64,000 bases of DNA from Yoonia maritima (GTDB taxonomy: Bacteria; Pseudomonadota; Alphaproteobacteria; Rhodobacterales; Rhodobacteraceae): NCBI RefSeq assembly GCF_003003285.1, contig NZ_PVTP01000008.1:62001-126000 (forward strand). Direction: 5' to 3'. Position numbers and translations under genes: made by a program. The notes under the pieces are model-generated. The model made no database searches. It saw nothing but the letters and a program-made list of their open reading frames with translations, and was not told the DNA's origin. Shown here piece by piece: positions 30,501-38,072 of the stretch. Positions within the stretch are counted from its first letter, which is position 1. The number at the start of each line of letters is the position of its first letter.

Positions 30501-32982
30501 ACAGGCGCAACGGATCGGTTTCGCTTTCGGCCTTGGCAAAGCTGATGGGTTCTTCGGTCAGGTCCACAAATCCACGCACAGCCGTGGTGCCGTAACTATG
30601 GCCTGCACCTTCAGAGCGTTCTTTGAACAGACCAAGGATTGGGATGTCCTTGTCGCTTGCAACATTGAGCGCGCGTTCGTGCCAATCGGCGACTGATTTG
30701 GCCACAACATTAAATCGTACGCCGCCAACCGGCGTGTTCATGTTAGGCAGGTATTTTGCGAAAACCGGATCGTTTGTATCAAGAAAGTTAGGTTCAAAGA
30801 ATTCGCCGCCGGAATAGCTTTCGACGGTACATAGGCCCACTTTACCCATGGTCTTCATCATCGCTTTTTCGGCCGCTTTTTTGAACTTACCATAGGCAAT
30901 GGCCGCGTCGTTTCCGAACAGTTCTTCGGCGCGCATCCTGACGGACAGCGGATAAACAGCGGCCGCGCCAAAGCCCAAAGCACAGGCAATGTGATGCGAC
31001 GAACAAATCTGCCCGCTTTCGACAACTAACGATACCTTGAAACCCACACCTTCTTGGATCAGGCGTTGATTGATCGCGGAAACGGCCAATGTCATCGGCA
31101 GCGGTGATTTCGCGCGGCACAGGTGCCGGTCAGTTAAAATAGCGATGCCGCCTTGCGTGCGGGCGAAATCGACAACTTGGTTGGCCACATCGTCAATAGC
31201 GTCAATAAGCGCGATTTCATTTGCAGTGGCGTCATTGAAAACCGGCGTGTACAGCGTGTCAAAGCGCGCCCAAGGGGTGTCTTTTTGCGCTTTGATCTTA
31301 AGCACATCGATCATGCGTAAGACGGGCGAATTCACCACGATTTGACGTGAACGGCTTTGGCCAAGGTGGGGTTTTTCGCCAAGCGCGACCCGCAGCGTCA
31401 TCCCGTCAGATTCACGGATTGAATCAAGCGGAGGGTTTGTGACCTGTGCAAAACGCTGGCTAAAGTATTTCGCAACGCCGCCTTCATTGTCAGACAATGC
31501 GTTGATCGCGTTACCGTATCCCATTGCGGATACCTTTTCGACCCCGGTTTGCAGCATTGGGTCCATCAGGAATTTGAAGCTTTCCTGATTGAGCGTGTAA
31601 CCAACATAGCGGGCAGGGCGTTCTAGATCGCCTTCATAGCGGCCCGCGGCCTCTGCGGGGTTACTCTCGGAGTGGGGGAGATCGTCAATGTTGATCTGTG
31701 CGGCGGCCAACAGCGCGGGATAGTCCTTGGCCTTGGCCAGCATCTCAAGCGCTTCGGTGGTTTCGTATGTACGGCCCGTGCTGTGGTCGAAATAAATCAT
31801 CCCACCTGCTTCGACGCGGCCACGGCGCAGCACGTCATTGGGTGGAAAGTTAATCTGCCCCGCCTCTGACATGACGGCAAGATATTCATGTGTCTCGACC
31901 GAACGCATTGGCCGCAAGCCAAGCCGGTCTAGCCGCGCCCCGATAAGGGTTCCATTGCCAAACACAAGCGCGGCGGGGCCATCGTTTTTCTCTTCTGATA
32001 GGGAAAAATATTCAAGCATGGTGCGAACTTGGGGGGACAGGCGCGTGTCATTTTCCCATGCGGGGGGCATCATGGCGACAACGGCTGTGATCAGGTCGAG
32101 CCCTTCGTCGTAGACACGAGAGTTCAGAGTTTGATCCAAGCGGCAGCTGTCAGATTGCCCCTTGGGGCGCTGAATGGATTTGTTGCGGGCTAGCGCAATT
32201 GCGGCTTCGGACAGTCGGTTCTTTTTATCTGTGTTCAGCTCGCCGTTATGCGCCATCAATCGAAATGGCTGCGCCATTGATGGGTGCGGATCGGTATTGG
32301 TCGAAAACCGCGTGTGGAAATACATCGTGTGAACAGAATGTTCAGGGTCGGACAAGTCCTTGAAATAGGGGATGATTTCCCATGAATTTAAGCGACCTTT
32401 GAAAACCTGCATCCGCGACGACAGCGACAGCGGGTATAACCCATCAAGCGCTGGTTGGGTGTATGCGTCGGCTTCGATTGCTAACAATACTTGATGAATA
32501 CGGCGATCAAACGCGTCTTGCGGCATTCCATCGGGTGCTGCGAAAATCCATTGACGCACCAACAGTTGATGTTTGACAGCGCGGTCGACGATTGCACTAT
32601 TGTCGACGGGAACATCGCGGCTGTGCAGGACTGTCATGCCTTCGGCCTGAAGCGCGGTTTCGATCAGGGTGTTGGCGTGTTCATGCTGCGCAATATCCAC
32701 CGGCAGAAAGAAATTCCCAACACCAAATTGCCCAGATGATAGGGTTTGACCGCAAAGTTTGCTGAAGAAATTAAGCGACAAATCAACAGATATGCCTGCC
32801 CCGTCGCCAACGCCTTCGGATGACATGCCACCGCGATGCGGCACCGCACACAAGGCTTCGTGCCCACGCTTCAGAACGTCATATGTCTGCTGGCCGTCTT
32901 TTCGGGTCAGGAACCCAACGCCACATGCGCTGTGTTCAAGTGTTGGATCATAAAGACCATATGTCGATGGATTGACCTGCAA
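27520..32982 (-). CDS. Glutamate synthase large subunit-like protein, extended (1820 aa)
   Basis: A class II glutamine amidotransferase domain begins at Cys20 (EHSACGVGF, so a 19-residue propeptide is expected to be removed), followed by the central and FMN domains (SHGALVSSAHEA, GGMSNSGEGGEH, ARGGTPGVELISPP) and the beta-helix GXGXG domain (about 1420-1560). This should make glutamate from glutamine and 2-oxoglutarate. Three oddities: the length is about 300 residues above typical GltB (about 1500); the 3Fe-4S motif at Cys1254, Cys1260, Cys1264 has C-x5-C-x3-C spacing instead of C-x5-C-x4-C; and about 190 extra C-terminal residues follow the usual end (MPKALLQYQ). No GltD is adjacent; a diflavin reductase gene follows at once. 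The start is TTG with GGGAG upstream. It is probably a GOGAT paralogue with a different electron donor. Confidence 0.85.
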   Translation of the reverse strand: MQVNPSTYGLYDPTLEHSACGVGFLTRKDGQQTYDVLKRGHEALCAVPHRGGMSSEGVGDGAGISVDLSLNFFSKLCGQTLSSGQFGVGNFFLPVDIAQHEHANTLIETALQAEGMTVLHSRDVPVDNSAIVDRAVKHQLLVRQWIFAAPDGMPQDAFDRRIHQVLLAIEADAYTQPALDGLYPLSLSSRMQVFKGRLNSWEIIPYFKDLSDPEHSVHTMYFHTRFSTNTDPHPSMAQPFRLMAHNGELNTDKKNRLSEAAIALARNKSIQRPKGQSDSCRLDQTLNSRVYDEGLDLITAVVAMMPPAWENDTRLSPQVRTMLEYFSLSEEKNDGPAALVFGNGTLIGARLDRLGLRPMRSVETHEYLAVMSEAGQINFPPNDVLRRGRVEAGGMIYFDHSTGRTYETTEALEMLAKAKDYPALLAAAQINIDDLPHSESNPAEAAGRYEGDLERPARYVGYTLNQESFKFLMDPMLQTGVEKVSAMGYGNAINALSDNEGGVAKYFSQRFAQVTNPPLDSIRESDGMTLRVALGEKPHLGQSRSRQIVVNSPVLRMIDVLKIKAQKDTPWARFDTLYTPVFNDATANEIALIDAIDDVANQVVDFARTQGGIAILTDRHLCRAKSPLPMTLAVSAINQRLIQEGVGFKVSLVVESGQICSSHHIACALGFGAAAVYPLSVRMRAEELFGNDAAIAYGKFKKAAEKAMMKTMGKVGLCTVESYSGGEFFEPNFLDTNDPVFAKYLPNMNTPVGGVRFNVVAKSVADWHERALNVASDKDIPILGLFKERSEGAGHSYGTTAVRGFVDLTEEPISFAKAESETDPLRLLTLRQMDDAFGIDDAGYVNTSFEKLTTDQINSFEITPGYRTFSRTMTEERHRRPAALRDVLAFPADITFLDTTQEMKREMMLFNRAGNRNFVIRGLRCEPLDNGEFLLHLTGPKAEDIGRLDVLATTLVDRFGHDIEGHHITKGVLKVAARGMALDYLSRLRTAPDRIELSQVELASDITGRLASGAMSHGALVSSAHEAVAHGTNMVGGMSNSGEGGEHISRYGTIRSSRIKQFASGRFGVWAGYLADPNLEEIEIKIGQGAKPGEGGQLPAPKVTVEIAAARGGTPGVELISPPPHHDTYSIEDLGQLIHDAKAARVRVIVKLVSSEGIGTIAVGVAKAGADVINVAGGTGGTGAAAVTSLKYTGRAAEIGIAEVHQALCANGIRQKVMLRCSGAMQTGSDVVKGALLGGDSFEFGTTALMMLKCVMAKNCNVKCPAGLTTNAEAFDGDPRALAQYLLNIAHEVREILAGLGLTSLEQARGRTDLLHLLDHPASVGKLDLRAMLTCVPENPVDNPVYLEKDFSVDDALLDQLKARLIDGSEQQIELRPNAPLNNRNKTVGGQLGIDIERILNHELPDLPAAAFQDKRGRRYLDHNSVRIVTNGSAGQSFGAFCNDGMVMAHTGTCNDGVGKGASGGEIIVQSPGGAEGAENVLVGNFALFGATGGRTFIEGQAGDRFAVRNSGATAVVEGVGDFCAEYMTNGAILNLGGFAKGYGNGMSGGFAYQFDPENRLPDMISHDSVLMGTLVDGSEHAAIHEDAIKQMLSWHINATGSAIGRDLLDNWETTRIHMAWIMPKALLQYQDADAILAARSRKELIDELSTALAAHQISELKTAWKKGRPVHRGALPAYGEMDTPEMFRLLGSYIVLEQAQVIATKRVGGADRVARDKAARNLILTEDFGVMSALAKHAKKSVEDYDDAGLAALVANKRLSDFKRALSMRNILSMDSPGTYAWIMHQSAKNRTALGHIPSFDELFAENAMPDLLARVPAE

Positions 32983-33221
32983 GCCGATCTCCCAAAAGTC
33001 AAAGAGTGCGCAAAGGGTTAACTTTACGGCACGATGATTTATGTGGTGTCTGGCTATTCGCTGGATCGCTTTGAAAGCGTGCAGTGTCGATAAACGTCAA
33101 ATCCCCAAACTGCAAGAATATGAGGTGAAAATTCGTGTGGCGGCGCGAATGAATGTGCCGTGCCACTATCAATTCCCGCCGCTTAGCTTAAGGGAGGTTG
33201 GGATGTTAAGGAGAATGAACG

Positions 33222-33734
33222 ATGGAAACTTCACACACTGTGCCGGAACTGGTTGCGGCTGCGCAGGCCGATGCAAAAACGTCCCAAGACAAGATTGCAG
33301 CGGTTCGGGAACATTTTGAAGGTTCCAACGGATCAAAGGCACAAGTTGAAGACCTGCGCGCCGCTTATATCGCGCTTGAAGCTGTTGTAGTGGATACGTT
33401 TACGTTGTTCGAACGGCAGATGCAGCACCACTTTAAGCGCGGACCGTTTTCGCGAAAACTAAGGGCTGCATTGTTGGATTCTGGAAAAGCCGACCTCGCT
33501 GATCGGGTGCATCAATACTATCTTGCGGTGAATGTGCTAAAACATGGTAAGGGCGCGAGCTACCGTGAACTGCTTGCTGTGCGTTCCGGAATTATCCACG
33601 TCAGACCTGCCGAGATGTTTTATCCAGATGAGGGGCCGGCCCCTTCTGGGTTGATTGATATTGGTGTTCCGGGGTTCTTTGATGGGCTCGCAGCGACGCT
33701 TCTTGAGGCGTATCAGTTTTTGGAAAATCGCTAG
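33222..33734 (+). CDS. Hypothetical protein, helical
   Basis: A 170-residue protein with an AAGGAG site 9 nt before its ATG, so the gene is very probably real. I do not recognise the family. The first 45 residues are Ala/Gln/Lys-rich and probably helical, followed by LRAAYIALEAVVVDTFTLFERQMQHHFKRGPF, then YYLAVNVLKHGKGASYRELL. The Arg/His-rich region with an LKHG-type turn reminds one of HEPN-like or other all-helical nucleic-acid-linked proteins, but this is not evidence of function. There is no signal peptide or membrane helix. It stands alone at the left edge of the accessory region, after the promoter side of the GltB-like operon. Confidence 0.75.
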   Translation: METSHTVPELVAAAQADAKTSQDKIAAVREHFEGSNGSKAQVEDLRAAYIALEAVVVDTFTLFERQMQHHFKRGPFSRKLRAALLDSGKADLADRVHQYYLAVNVLKHGKGASYRELLAVRSGIIHVRPAEMFYPDEGPAPSGLIDIGVPGFFDGLAATLLEAYQFLENR

Positions 33735-33799
33735 CGCTGTGATCCCATTAAAATAATAAAGCGGCGCCAGCGCCCCAACTAAGAAAGTCCACACATCCA

Positions 33800-34273
33800 A
33801 TGGCTGATCCATGCATGAAGATGGTGTTGGTAACACCTGAAATTCCTTACAATACTGGCGCTATTGGGCGGACAAGCGTTGCTTTGAACCTCGAACTGAT
33901 CTTAATCAAACCCTACGGGTTTTCCTTAGATGAAAAAGCCGTGCGGCGTGCGGGAACGGATTATTGGAAATATGTAAACCTGACGGAATACGATAGTTGG
34001 CAGTGCTTTTTGGATGATCAAAAGCCATCTTTAGACCAGCTGTTCTTTTTCGAAGAACACGGATCGCAAACGATCTATGATCCTGTTTACCCGCAAGATG
34101 CCTATTTGGTATTTGGATGTGAATCCAAAGGGCTACCGCCCGAGGTTCTAAATGGCATGGACGATCGGATATTCAGTTTGCCGATGCTTGATACACGTGT
34201 GCGATCATTGAATTTGGCCAATGTCGCCACTGCTGTCATCTATCAAGCAATGCGCGGAAAGCTGGGCGGCTGA
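33800..34273 (+). CDS. SPOUT RNA 2'-O-methyltransferase, TrmL-like (tRNA cytidine/uridine-34)
   Basis: A 157-residue SpoU/SPOUT methyltransferase. MVLVTPEIPYNTGAIGRT is the N-terminal family motif (normally P-x-I-P-x-N-x-G-x-x-x-R), LVFGCESKGLPPEVL is motif 2, and LPMLDTRVRSLNLANVATAVIYQA is motif 3 with the knotted cofactor site. TrmL methylates the wobble base of certain leucine tRNAs with S-adenosylmethionine. Some motif residues differ from the common TrmL (IPYNTGAIGRTSVALN), so it may be a paralogue. The start could also be one of the Mets at residues 6 or 8. Confidence 0.88.
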   Translation: MADPCMKMVLVTPEIPYNTGAIGRTSVALNLELILIKPYGFSLDEKAVRRAGTDYWKYVNLTEYDSWQCFLDDQKPSLDQLFFFEEHGSQTIYDPVYPQDAYLVFGCESKGLPPEVLNGMDDRIFSLPMLDTRVRSLNLANVATAVIYQAMRGKLGG

Positions 34274-34384
34274 AAACAGCCGACCACGAATGTGTGTCAC
34301 ATCCGTGTCACCTAAAGATAGTCACCTTTGATCAACCCCAAGTGGTTTTGTGATGCAAGGCCACGCAGATCAAAAAGGTGCCCC

Positions 34385-37201
34385 ATGCCCAACGTTAGTG
34401 CGTCCACCCCATCGAGTGCAGTTGATCCGTCTTCGGTTGATCCAGATAATATTGCGGCGTGGGAAGACGCCCAAGAACAAGCCAAAGATGCAGGTATTCG
34501 TTGGGAACGTCCGGCGAATGACAGGCGCACGGCGCAAGAAATCGTTGACGACAGCCCGCTGTTAAAAAACCTTGGTAACCAAAGCGGTGTGCGGGATGCG
34601 CTGGAAAAGCGGGTTGGTGGTAAGATTGGTGTTGACGCTGACGCCACCTATCGTGCGGTGCAGGTTTTGGAACATATCGAACGTTTTGATGCCAAAGGTG
34701 ATCGTCAGGTCGGCGGAGGCGTGGGCGACGATAAAATCAATGGTTTTAAGAAAAGCGGTGATGCGGTTCATGGAACAGAAGCTGGTCGCCTACAAGATTT
34801 TGGAAAATACGGGTTTTCGCGGCTTGAGGGAGAGTTGCAGCATATCACGACAGCCGCCGAAGACTCTGTTGCGCGTGAGCAGGCAGAGGCGCTTGGGATT
34901 GTGTGGGAGTTGCCAGATGATGATACCCGTAGTGCGCAAGATATTATCGATGATAATCCGCTGCTGCGAAACCTAGGCACGCAAAGCAACGTCAAAGAGA
35001 TGCTAAAAGAACGGGTTGGCGACTTTGAAAATGATGCAGATGCCGCTTATCGCGCGGTACAAGTTTTGCGGCATGTCGAACAGTTTGATAGCAATGGAAA
35101 CCGGATCGCGAACACCGACATCGGGAACGGCAGGATTGACGGTTTCACGAGCAGCGACGAAGCGCGGAATGGAACCGAAGCGGGACGCCTTCAAGACTTT
35201 GGCAAATATGGGTTTTCCAATCTGAAAGGCCAGATTCGACAGACGTCAGAAGCCGCAGGCAACACAAAAGCGCAGGAAGTGGCTGCCGCGCTAGGGATTC
35301 AATGGGAACGCCCAGAAGGCGATCAACGCAGCGCCCGCCAGATTATTGAGGGTGCCGCGTTACTGAAAAACCTTGGTAACCAAAGCGACATTAAAACAAT
35401 GCTGAAAGAGCAGGTCGGTGATTTCGAAAACGATCCTGATGCGGCTTTTCGTGCGGTTCAGGTTCTAAAACACATCGAAACCTATGATGGTGACGGGAAC
35501 AGCACCGGCGGTGGGGACGTCGGGAACGGCAGCATCGATGGCTTTGGCAAAAGCGGAGAGGCAAAGCACGGCAGCGAAGCTGGGCGGCTGCAGGATTTTG
35601 GCAAATTCGGGTTTTCAAGCCTCAGGGGTGAAATGGAGGATGTGATTACTCCTGCAATGGACGCCAAAGAAGCCAAAGAACGCACCGATGCTGTGAACGC
35701 TGCACGCAAGGAAGCGGGCCTGCCGCCCTTGGAAGAGCTTGACATCGCGGCATTGGATACAACGGAAAAAGACAAAGACGGTAATATCCTAACGGTTACC
35801 GAATTGGCGTGGCAGACTGTCATGGCCGATTGGAAGGCTGGTATCGACGACGGGTCGATCGCGGCGGATGATGACCGTGCCAAACTGTTTCGGGCGCTTA
35901 AGGCAGGGTCGTATCTGGATGATGGCGCAGGGGTGTTTACCTTGAACATCAGCACAGGTGTCGATGTAGAACCCGTACTGGGTCGTGATTTTGAAGACAT
36001 CATTGATGAAACCAAAGTGAACGACGCAATTGCCGAATTAATGAGTTCGGAGGCTGTATCGGCGGATATCACAGAGGCCCGCGAGATCGCGCTAGGTAAG
36101 GTCGAAGGCGGCGCTGATATTGTCCAAGACCTAAAGGATATGGCCTTTGGTGCGGATTATGTGAAAATGATCCAAGACCTGATTACTGACGGGAAAGATC
36201 AGGTCGCGCAGGATGATATCACAGCAACCTATTCGTCATTGCTGGCGGCTGATCCTGACGCTGCCGCAGCATTCGCCCAAAACATGGAACTGAATGCCAT
36301 GACGATGGAGCTGGACAGCCTGATGGCTGACCCCGGCATGATTAGCGAAGAAAACCTGACCCAAGCGGGTACTGACCTTGTCAAAGTGTTCCTGACGCTA
36401 ATCAAAAAAGGCGGGCTTGATCTGGGACGGCGTGCCGCCGAGGCCGAAAAATTCTTTACCGAGATGCTGGGAAATAAAAAGACGGCCAAAGATTTCAGTG
36501 CTGCGCTTCAGGAATTGGGAGCTACGTATTCTAAGACGGGCACGGTGACCCAAAAAGATGTCGATAAGGTGCTAGGAAATGGCAAATACAGCAGTCTAGA
36601 GGGATCAACCGTTCGTGCGGTTTTTAGTGACCTGACCAAGAAAGGCATCATCGGATCATTGGGGGGTGCGGTTTCCCTGATTTCAGCGATTTATCAACTG
36701 TCTGGTAAGGGTGGCACGCTGGCCGACACCCCAGAAGAACGGTTGGCGATAGCCAAGGATTTTATCAGCTTTATCGGGTCGGGAAAACACTTTGCTGATT
36801 TGGCGAACCACATCATTGGCGACTACAACAAAGAGGTTAAAACCTTTAACGAAAATATAGATCGTGAGTATGAAAACGCGGGACGCCCCGCGGACCAAGA
36901 CCCGGACGCCAAAAAGAAGTCTCCAGCTAAGCCACTGATTGGAATGGATAAGACCCTTGATGATTTATTCAAGGTTCCGTCTGATGTGATCCATGGGGAT
37001 CACCGCGATGTACGCGCGTTTGAAGCAGCATTTGAAAGCGCGATTGATAGCTCGTCCAAAAGTGACACCTACAAAAGCACTGTCATTGACATGAGCGATG
37101 CTGAATATGGAAAATTGGTTCAAGGTGTCGAGCAAGGCTATCAGCTGCGCCCCGAAGTCAAGGGGCCGGATGGGAAGCCAGCGTCGCAGATGCCGTTGTA
37201 A
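34385..37201 (+). CDS. NolX/HrpF-like type III translocon-family protein with three tandem repeats
   Basis: A 938-residue protein. The ATG at 34385 has AAGGTG 7 nt upstream and is preferred over an earlier one at 34328. Three repeats of about 117 residues at 133-residue intervals start near residues 31, 165 and 298. Each has a W near its start, then LLKNLGNQS, VGDFENDADAAYRAVQVL, a D-x-x-G-N/D-rich loop with GNGxIDGF, and GTEAGRLQDFGKYGFS. This repeat pattern resembles, from memory, the N-terminal repeats of NolX and HrpF, type III secreted translocon proteins of rhizobia and Xanthomonas. The middle is acidic and helical. One hydrophobic stretch lies near residues 765-785 (GSLGGAVSLISAIYQLSG). 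No signal peptide is seen. The final residues are read from aldehyde dehydrogenase-derived DNA in another frame. Confidence 0.7.
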   Translation: MPNVSASTPSSAVDPSSVDPDNIAAWEDAQEQAKDAGIRWERPANDRRTAQEIVDDSPLLKNLGNQSGVRDALEKRVGGKIGVDADATYRAVQVLEHIERFDAKGDRQVGGGVGDDKINGFKKSGDAVHGTEAGRLQDFGKYGFSRLEGELQHITTAAEDSVAREQAEALGIVWELPDDDTRSAQDIIDDNPLLRNLGTQSNVKEMLKERVGDFENDADAAYRAVQVLRHVEQFDSNGNRIANTDIGNGRIDGFTSSDEARNGTEAGRLQDFGKYGFSNLKGQIRQTSEAAGNTKAQEVAAALGIQWERPEGDQRSARQIIEGAALLKNLGNQSDIKTMLKEQVGDFENDPDAAFRAVQVLKHIETYDGDGNSTGGGDVGNGSIDGFGKSGEAKHGSEAGRLQDFGKFGFSSLRGEMEDVITPAMDAKEAKERTDAVNAARKEAGLPPLEELDIAALDTTEKDKDGNILTVTELAWQTVMADWKAGIDDGSIAADDDRAKLFRALKAGSYLDDGAGVFTLNISTGVDVEPVLGRDFEDIIDETKVNDAIAELMSSEAVSADITEAREIALGKVEGGADIVQDLKDMAFGADYVKMIQDLITDGKDQVAQDDITATYSSLLAADPDAAAAFAQNMELNAMTMELDSLMADPGMISEENLTQAGTDLVKVFLTLIKKGGLDLGRRAAEAEKFFTEMLGNKKTAKDFSAALQELGATYSKTGTVTQKDVDKVLGNGKYSSLEGSTVRAVFSDLTKKGIIGSLGGAVSLISAIYQLSGKGGTLADTPEERLAIAKDFISFIGSGKHFADLANHIIGDYNKEVKTFNENIDREYENAGRPADQDPDAKKKSPAKPLIGMDKTLDDLFKVPSDVIHGDHRDVRAFEAAFESAIDSSSKSDTYKSTVIDMSDAEYGKLVQGVEQGYQLRPEVKGPDGKPASQMPL
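34475..35626 (+). repeat. Three tandem protein-coding repeats in the NolX/HrpF-like gene
   Basis: Copies lie at about 34475-34825, 34877-35227 and 35276-35626, with a period of about 400 bp. The first differs most at its VGGKIGV segment; the second and third share VGDFEND exactly. Each contains a D-x-x-G-N-like acidic loop similar to a calcium loop. Confidence 0.85.
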
Positions 37202-37620
37202 AAGGCGCAACGCTTCATGTCGGCGGCAAAGCCAAAGGCACAATGTTTCCTGCCACTGTCCTATCTGGGGTGAAACCGGGCATGCGTGCATTTGAAGAAG
37301 AAATCTTTGGCCCAGTGGCTGTGATAGCCGGGTTTGATGACGATGATCATGCGGTTAAGTTAGCAAAGATGTCCGATTTTGGGCTGGCTGGCAGCGTTAT
37401 TGGCGGCAATGTGGCGCGGGCCCGGGCGGTTGGGAACCGTCTTCGGGTTGGTCACCTGCACATCAACGATCAGCCCGTGATTTCATCACCACTCGCCCCG
37501 TTTGGCGGACGCGGGAAATCTGGCAACGGAACAAGAATATCGGGCCCAGCGATTTGGGAAGAATTCACACAATACGTCTGGATCACCACCAAACCGGCCG
37601 CCACAGCGTATCCGTTTTAG
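37174..37620 (+). pseudogene. Aldehyde dehydrogenase C-terminal remnant
   Basis: About 148 codons of an aldehyde dehydrogenase with no N-terminal two thirds. Reading starts within the end of the preceding gene in another frame (EASVADAVVKGATLHVGGK), then gives MRAFEEEIFGPVAVIAGF, HINDQPV, PFGGRGKSGNG and a C-terminus WEEFTQYVWITTKP. This is the C-terminal part after the catalytic Cys region in benzaldehyde/vanillin-type dehydrogenases. The catalytic Cys and NAD-binding domain are missing, so it cannot be an active enzyme. It marks the right junction of the DNA carrying the NolX/HrpF-like gene. Confidence 0.85.
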
Positions 37621-37630
37621 TCAAAAAAAA

Positions 37631-37659
37631 CGATAAAGCGGCTTATCACTGATTTATCG
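37631..37659. terminator. Hairpin upstream of the RiPP precursor
   Basis: CGATAAA and TTTATCG arms with a 15-nt loop, next to a run of eight A's at 37623-37630. With the A run as T's, this could be a minus-strand terminator, although no minus-strand gene ends here; it could also be part of the promoter region of the precursor gene. Confidence 0.35.
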
Positions 37660-37764
37660 TGCCCCAGCGCACAGCACACACTTAGCCCGACCAGTATTCG
37701 ATTAAGCGCGCGGTGAACATTTCGTTTCGCGCTCAACTCAATGAACCAACAAGGGACAAATATT

Positions 37765-38007
37765 ATGTGTGTAAGTGTAGCATTTACTGCAGGCTGTACA
37801 TTCGGTGACGTAGAAGAGGCGACAAAAGCCGCTGCTGCGAACCCGGTTCAGGTGACTGAAGGATGCGTTAGCGTTCTGTTCACAGCTGGCTGTTCTTTTG
37901 GCGATGTCGCCGAAGCACAAGCCGCAGCACAAAAACATATGGATGCGCTTGGCGCGTCTAAGCTTGGCTGTGTTTCAACAGCGTGGACAGCTGTCTGCAC
38001 TGTTTAA
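37765..38007 (+). CDS. Lanthipeptide-type RiPP precursor with three iterated Cys/Ser/Thr modules
   Basis: An 80-residue peptide. The ATG at 37765 has AAGGGA 8 nt upstream; an ATG 24 nt earlier has none. It is built of three modules: CVSVAFTAGCTFGDV (residues 2-16), CVSVLFTAGCSFGDV (34-48) and CVSTAWTAVCTV (69-80, the very C-terminus). The common core is C-V-S-x-x-[FW]-T-A-x-C-[TS]. Ala/Glu-rich helical linkers (EEATKAAAAN and AEAQAAAQKHMDAL) join them, and each internal module is preceded by a Gly-Cys junction (TEG-C, KLG-C). Two Cys plus Ser/Thr in each module suit dehydration and (methyl)lanthionine rings. Kinase, HopA1 and LanC genes follow directly. Whether all three modules become product, or the first two act as leader, is unknown. 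Confidence 0.85.
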   Translation: MCVSVAFTAGCTFGDVEEATKAAAANPVQVTEGCVSVLFTAGCSFGDVAEAQAAAQKHMDALGASKLGCVSTAWTAVCTV

Positions 38008-38014
38008 AACCAAT

Positions 38015-38044
38015 GAGGCAGTAGCGTTTGCTGCTGCCTCTTTT
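38015..38044 (+). terminator. Attenuating terminator between precursor and modification genes
   Basis: An 11-bp stem with one G-T wobble (GAGGCAGTAGC and GCTGCTGCCTC), a GTTT loop and then TTTT, 7 nt after the precursor stop. Such partial terminators are common in RiPP operons and yield much more precursor mRNA than enzyme mRNA. Confidence 0.8.
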
Positions 38045-38072
38045 CCGCTAAGCCAACGCTTAAGGACAGTCC

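Noticed and set aside
34475..35626. Tandem repeats considered as CRISPR or mobile element
   Set aside because: They are 400-bp protein-coding repeats in frame, without spacers or transposase.
37741..37764. Upstream ATG for the RiPP precursor giving 88 residues
   Set aside because: No binding site before 37741, whereas AAGGGA lies at the right distance from the ATG at 37765.
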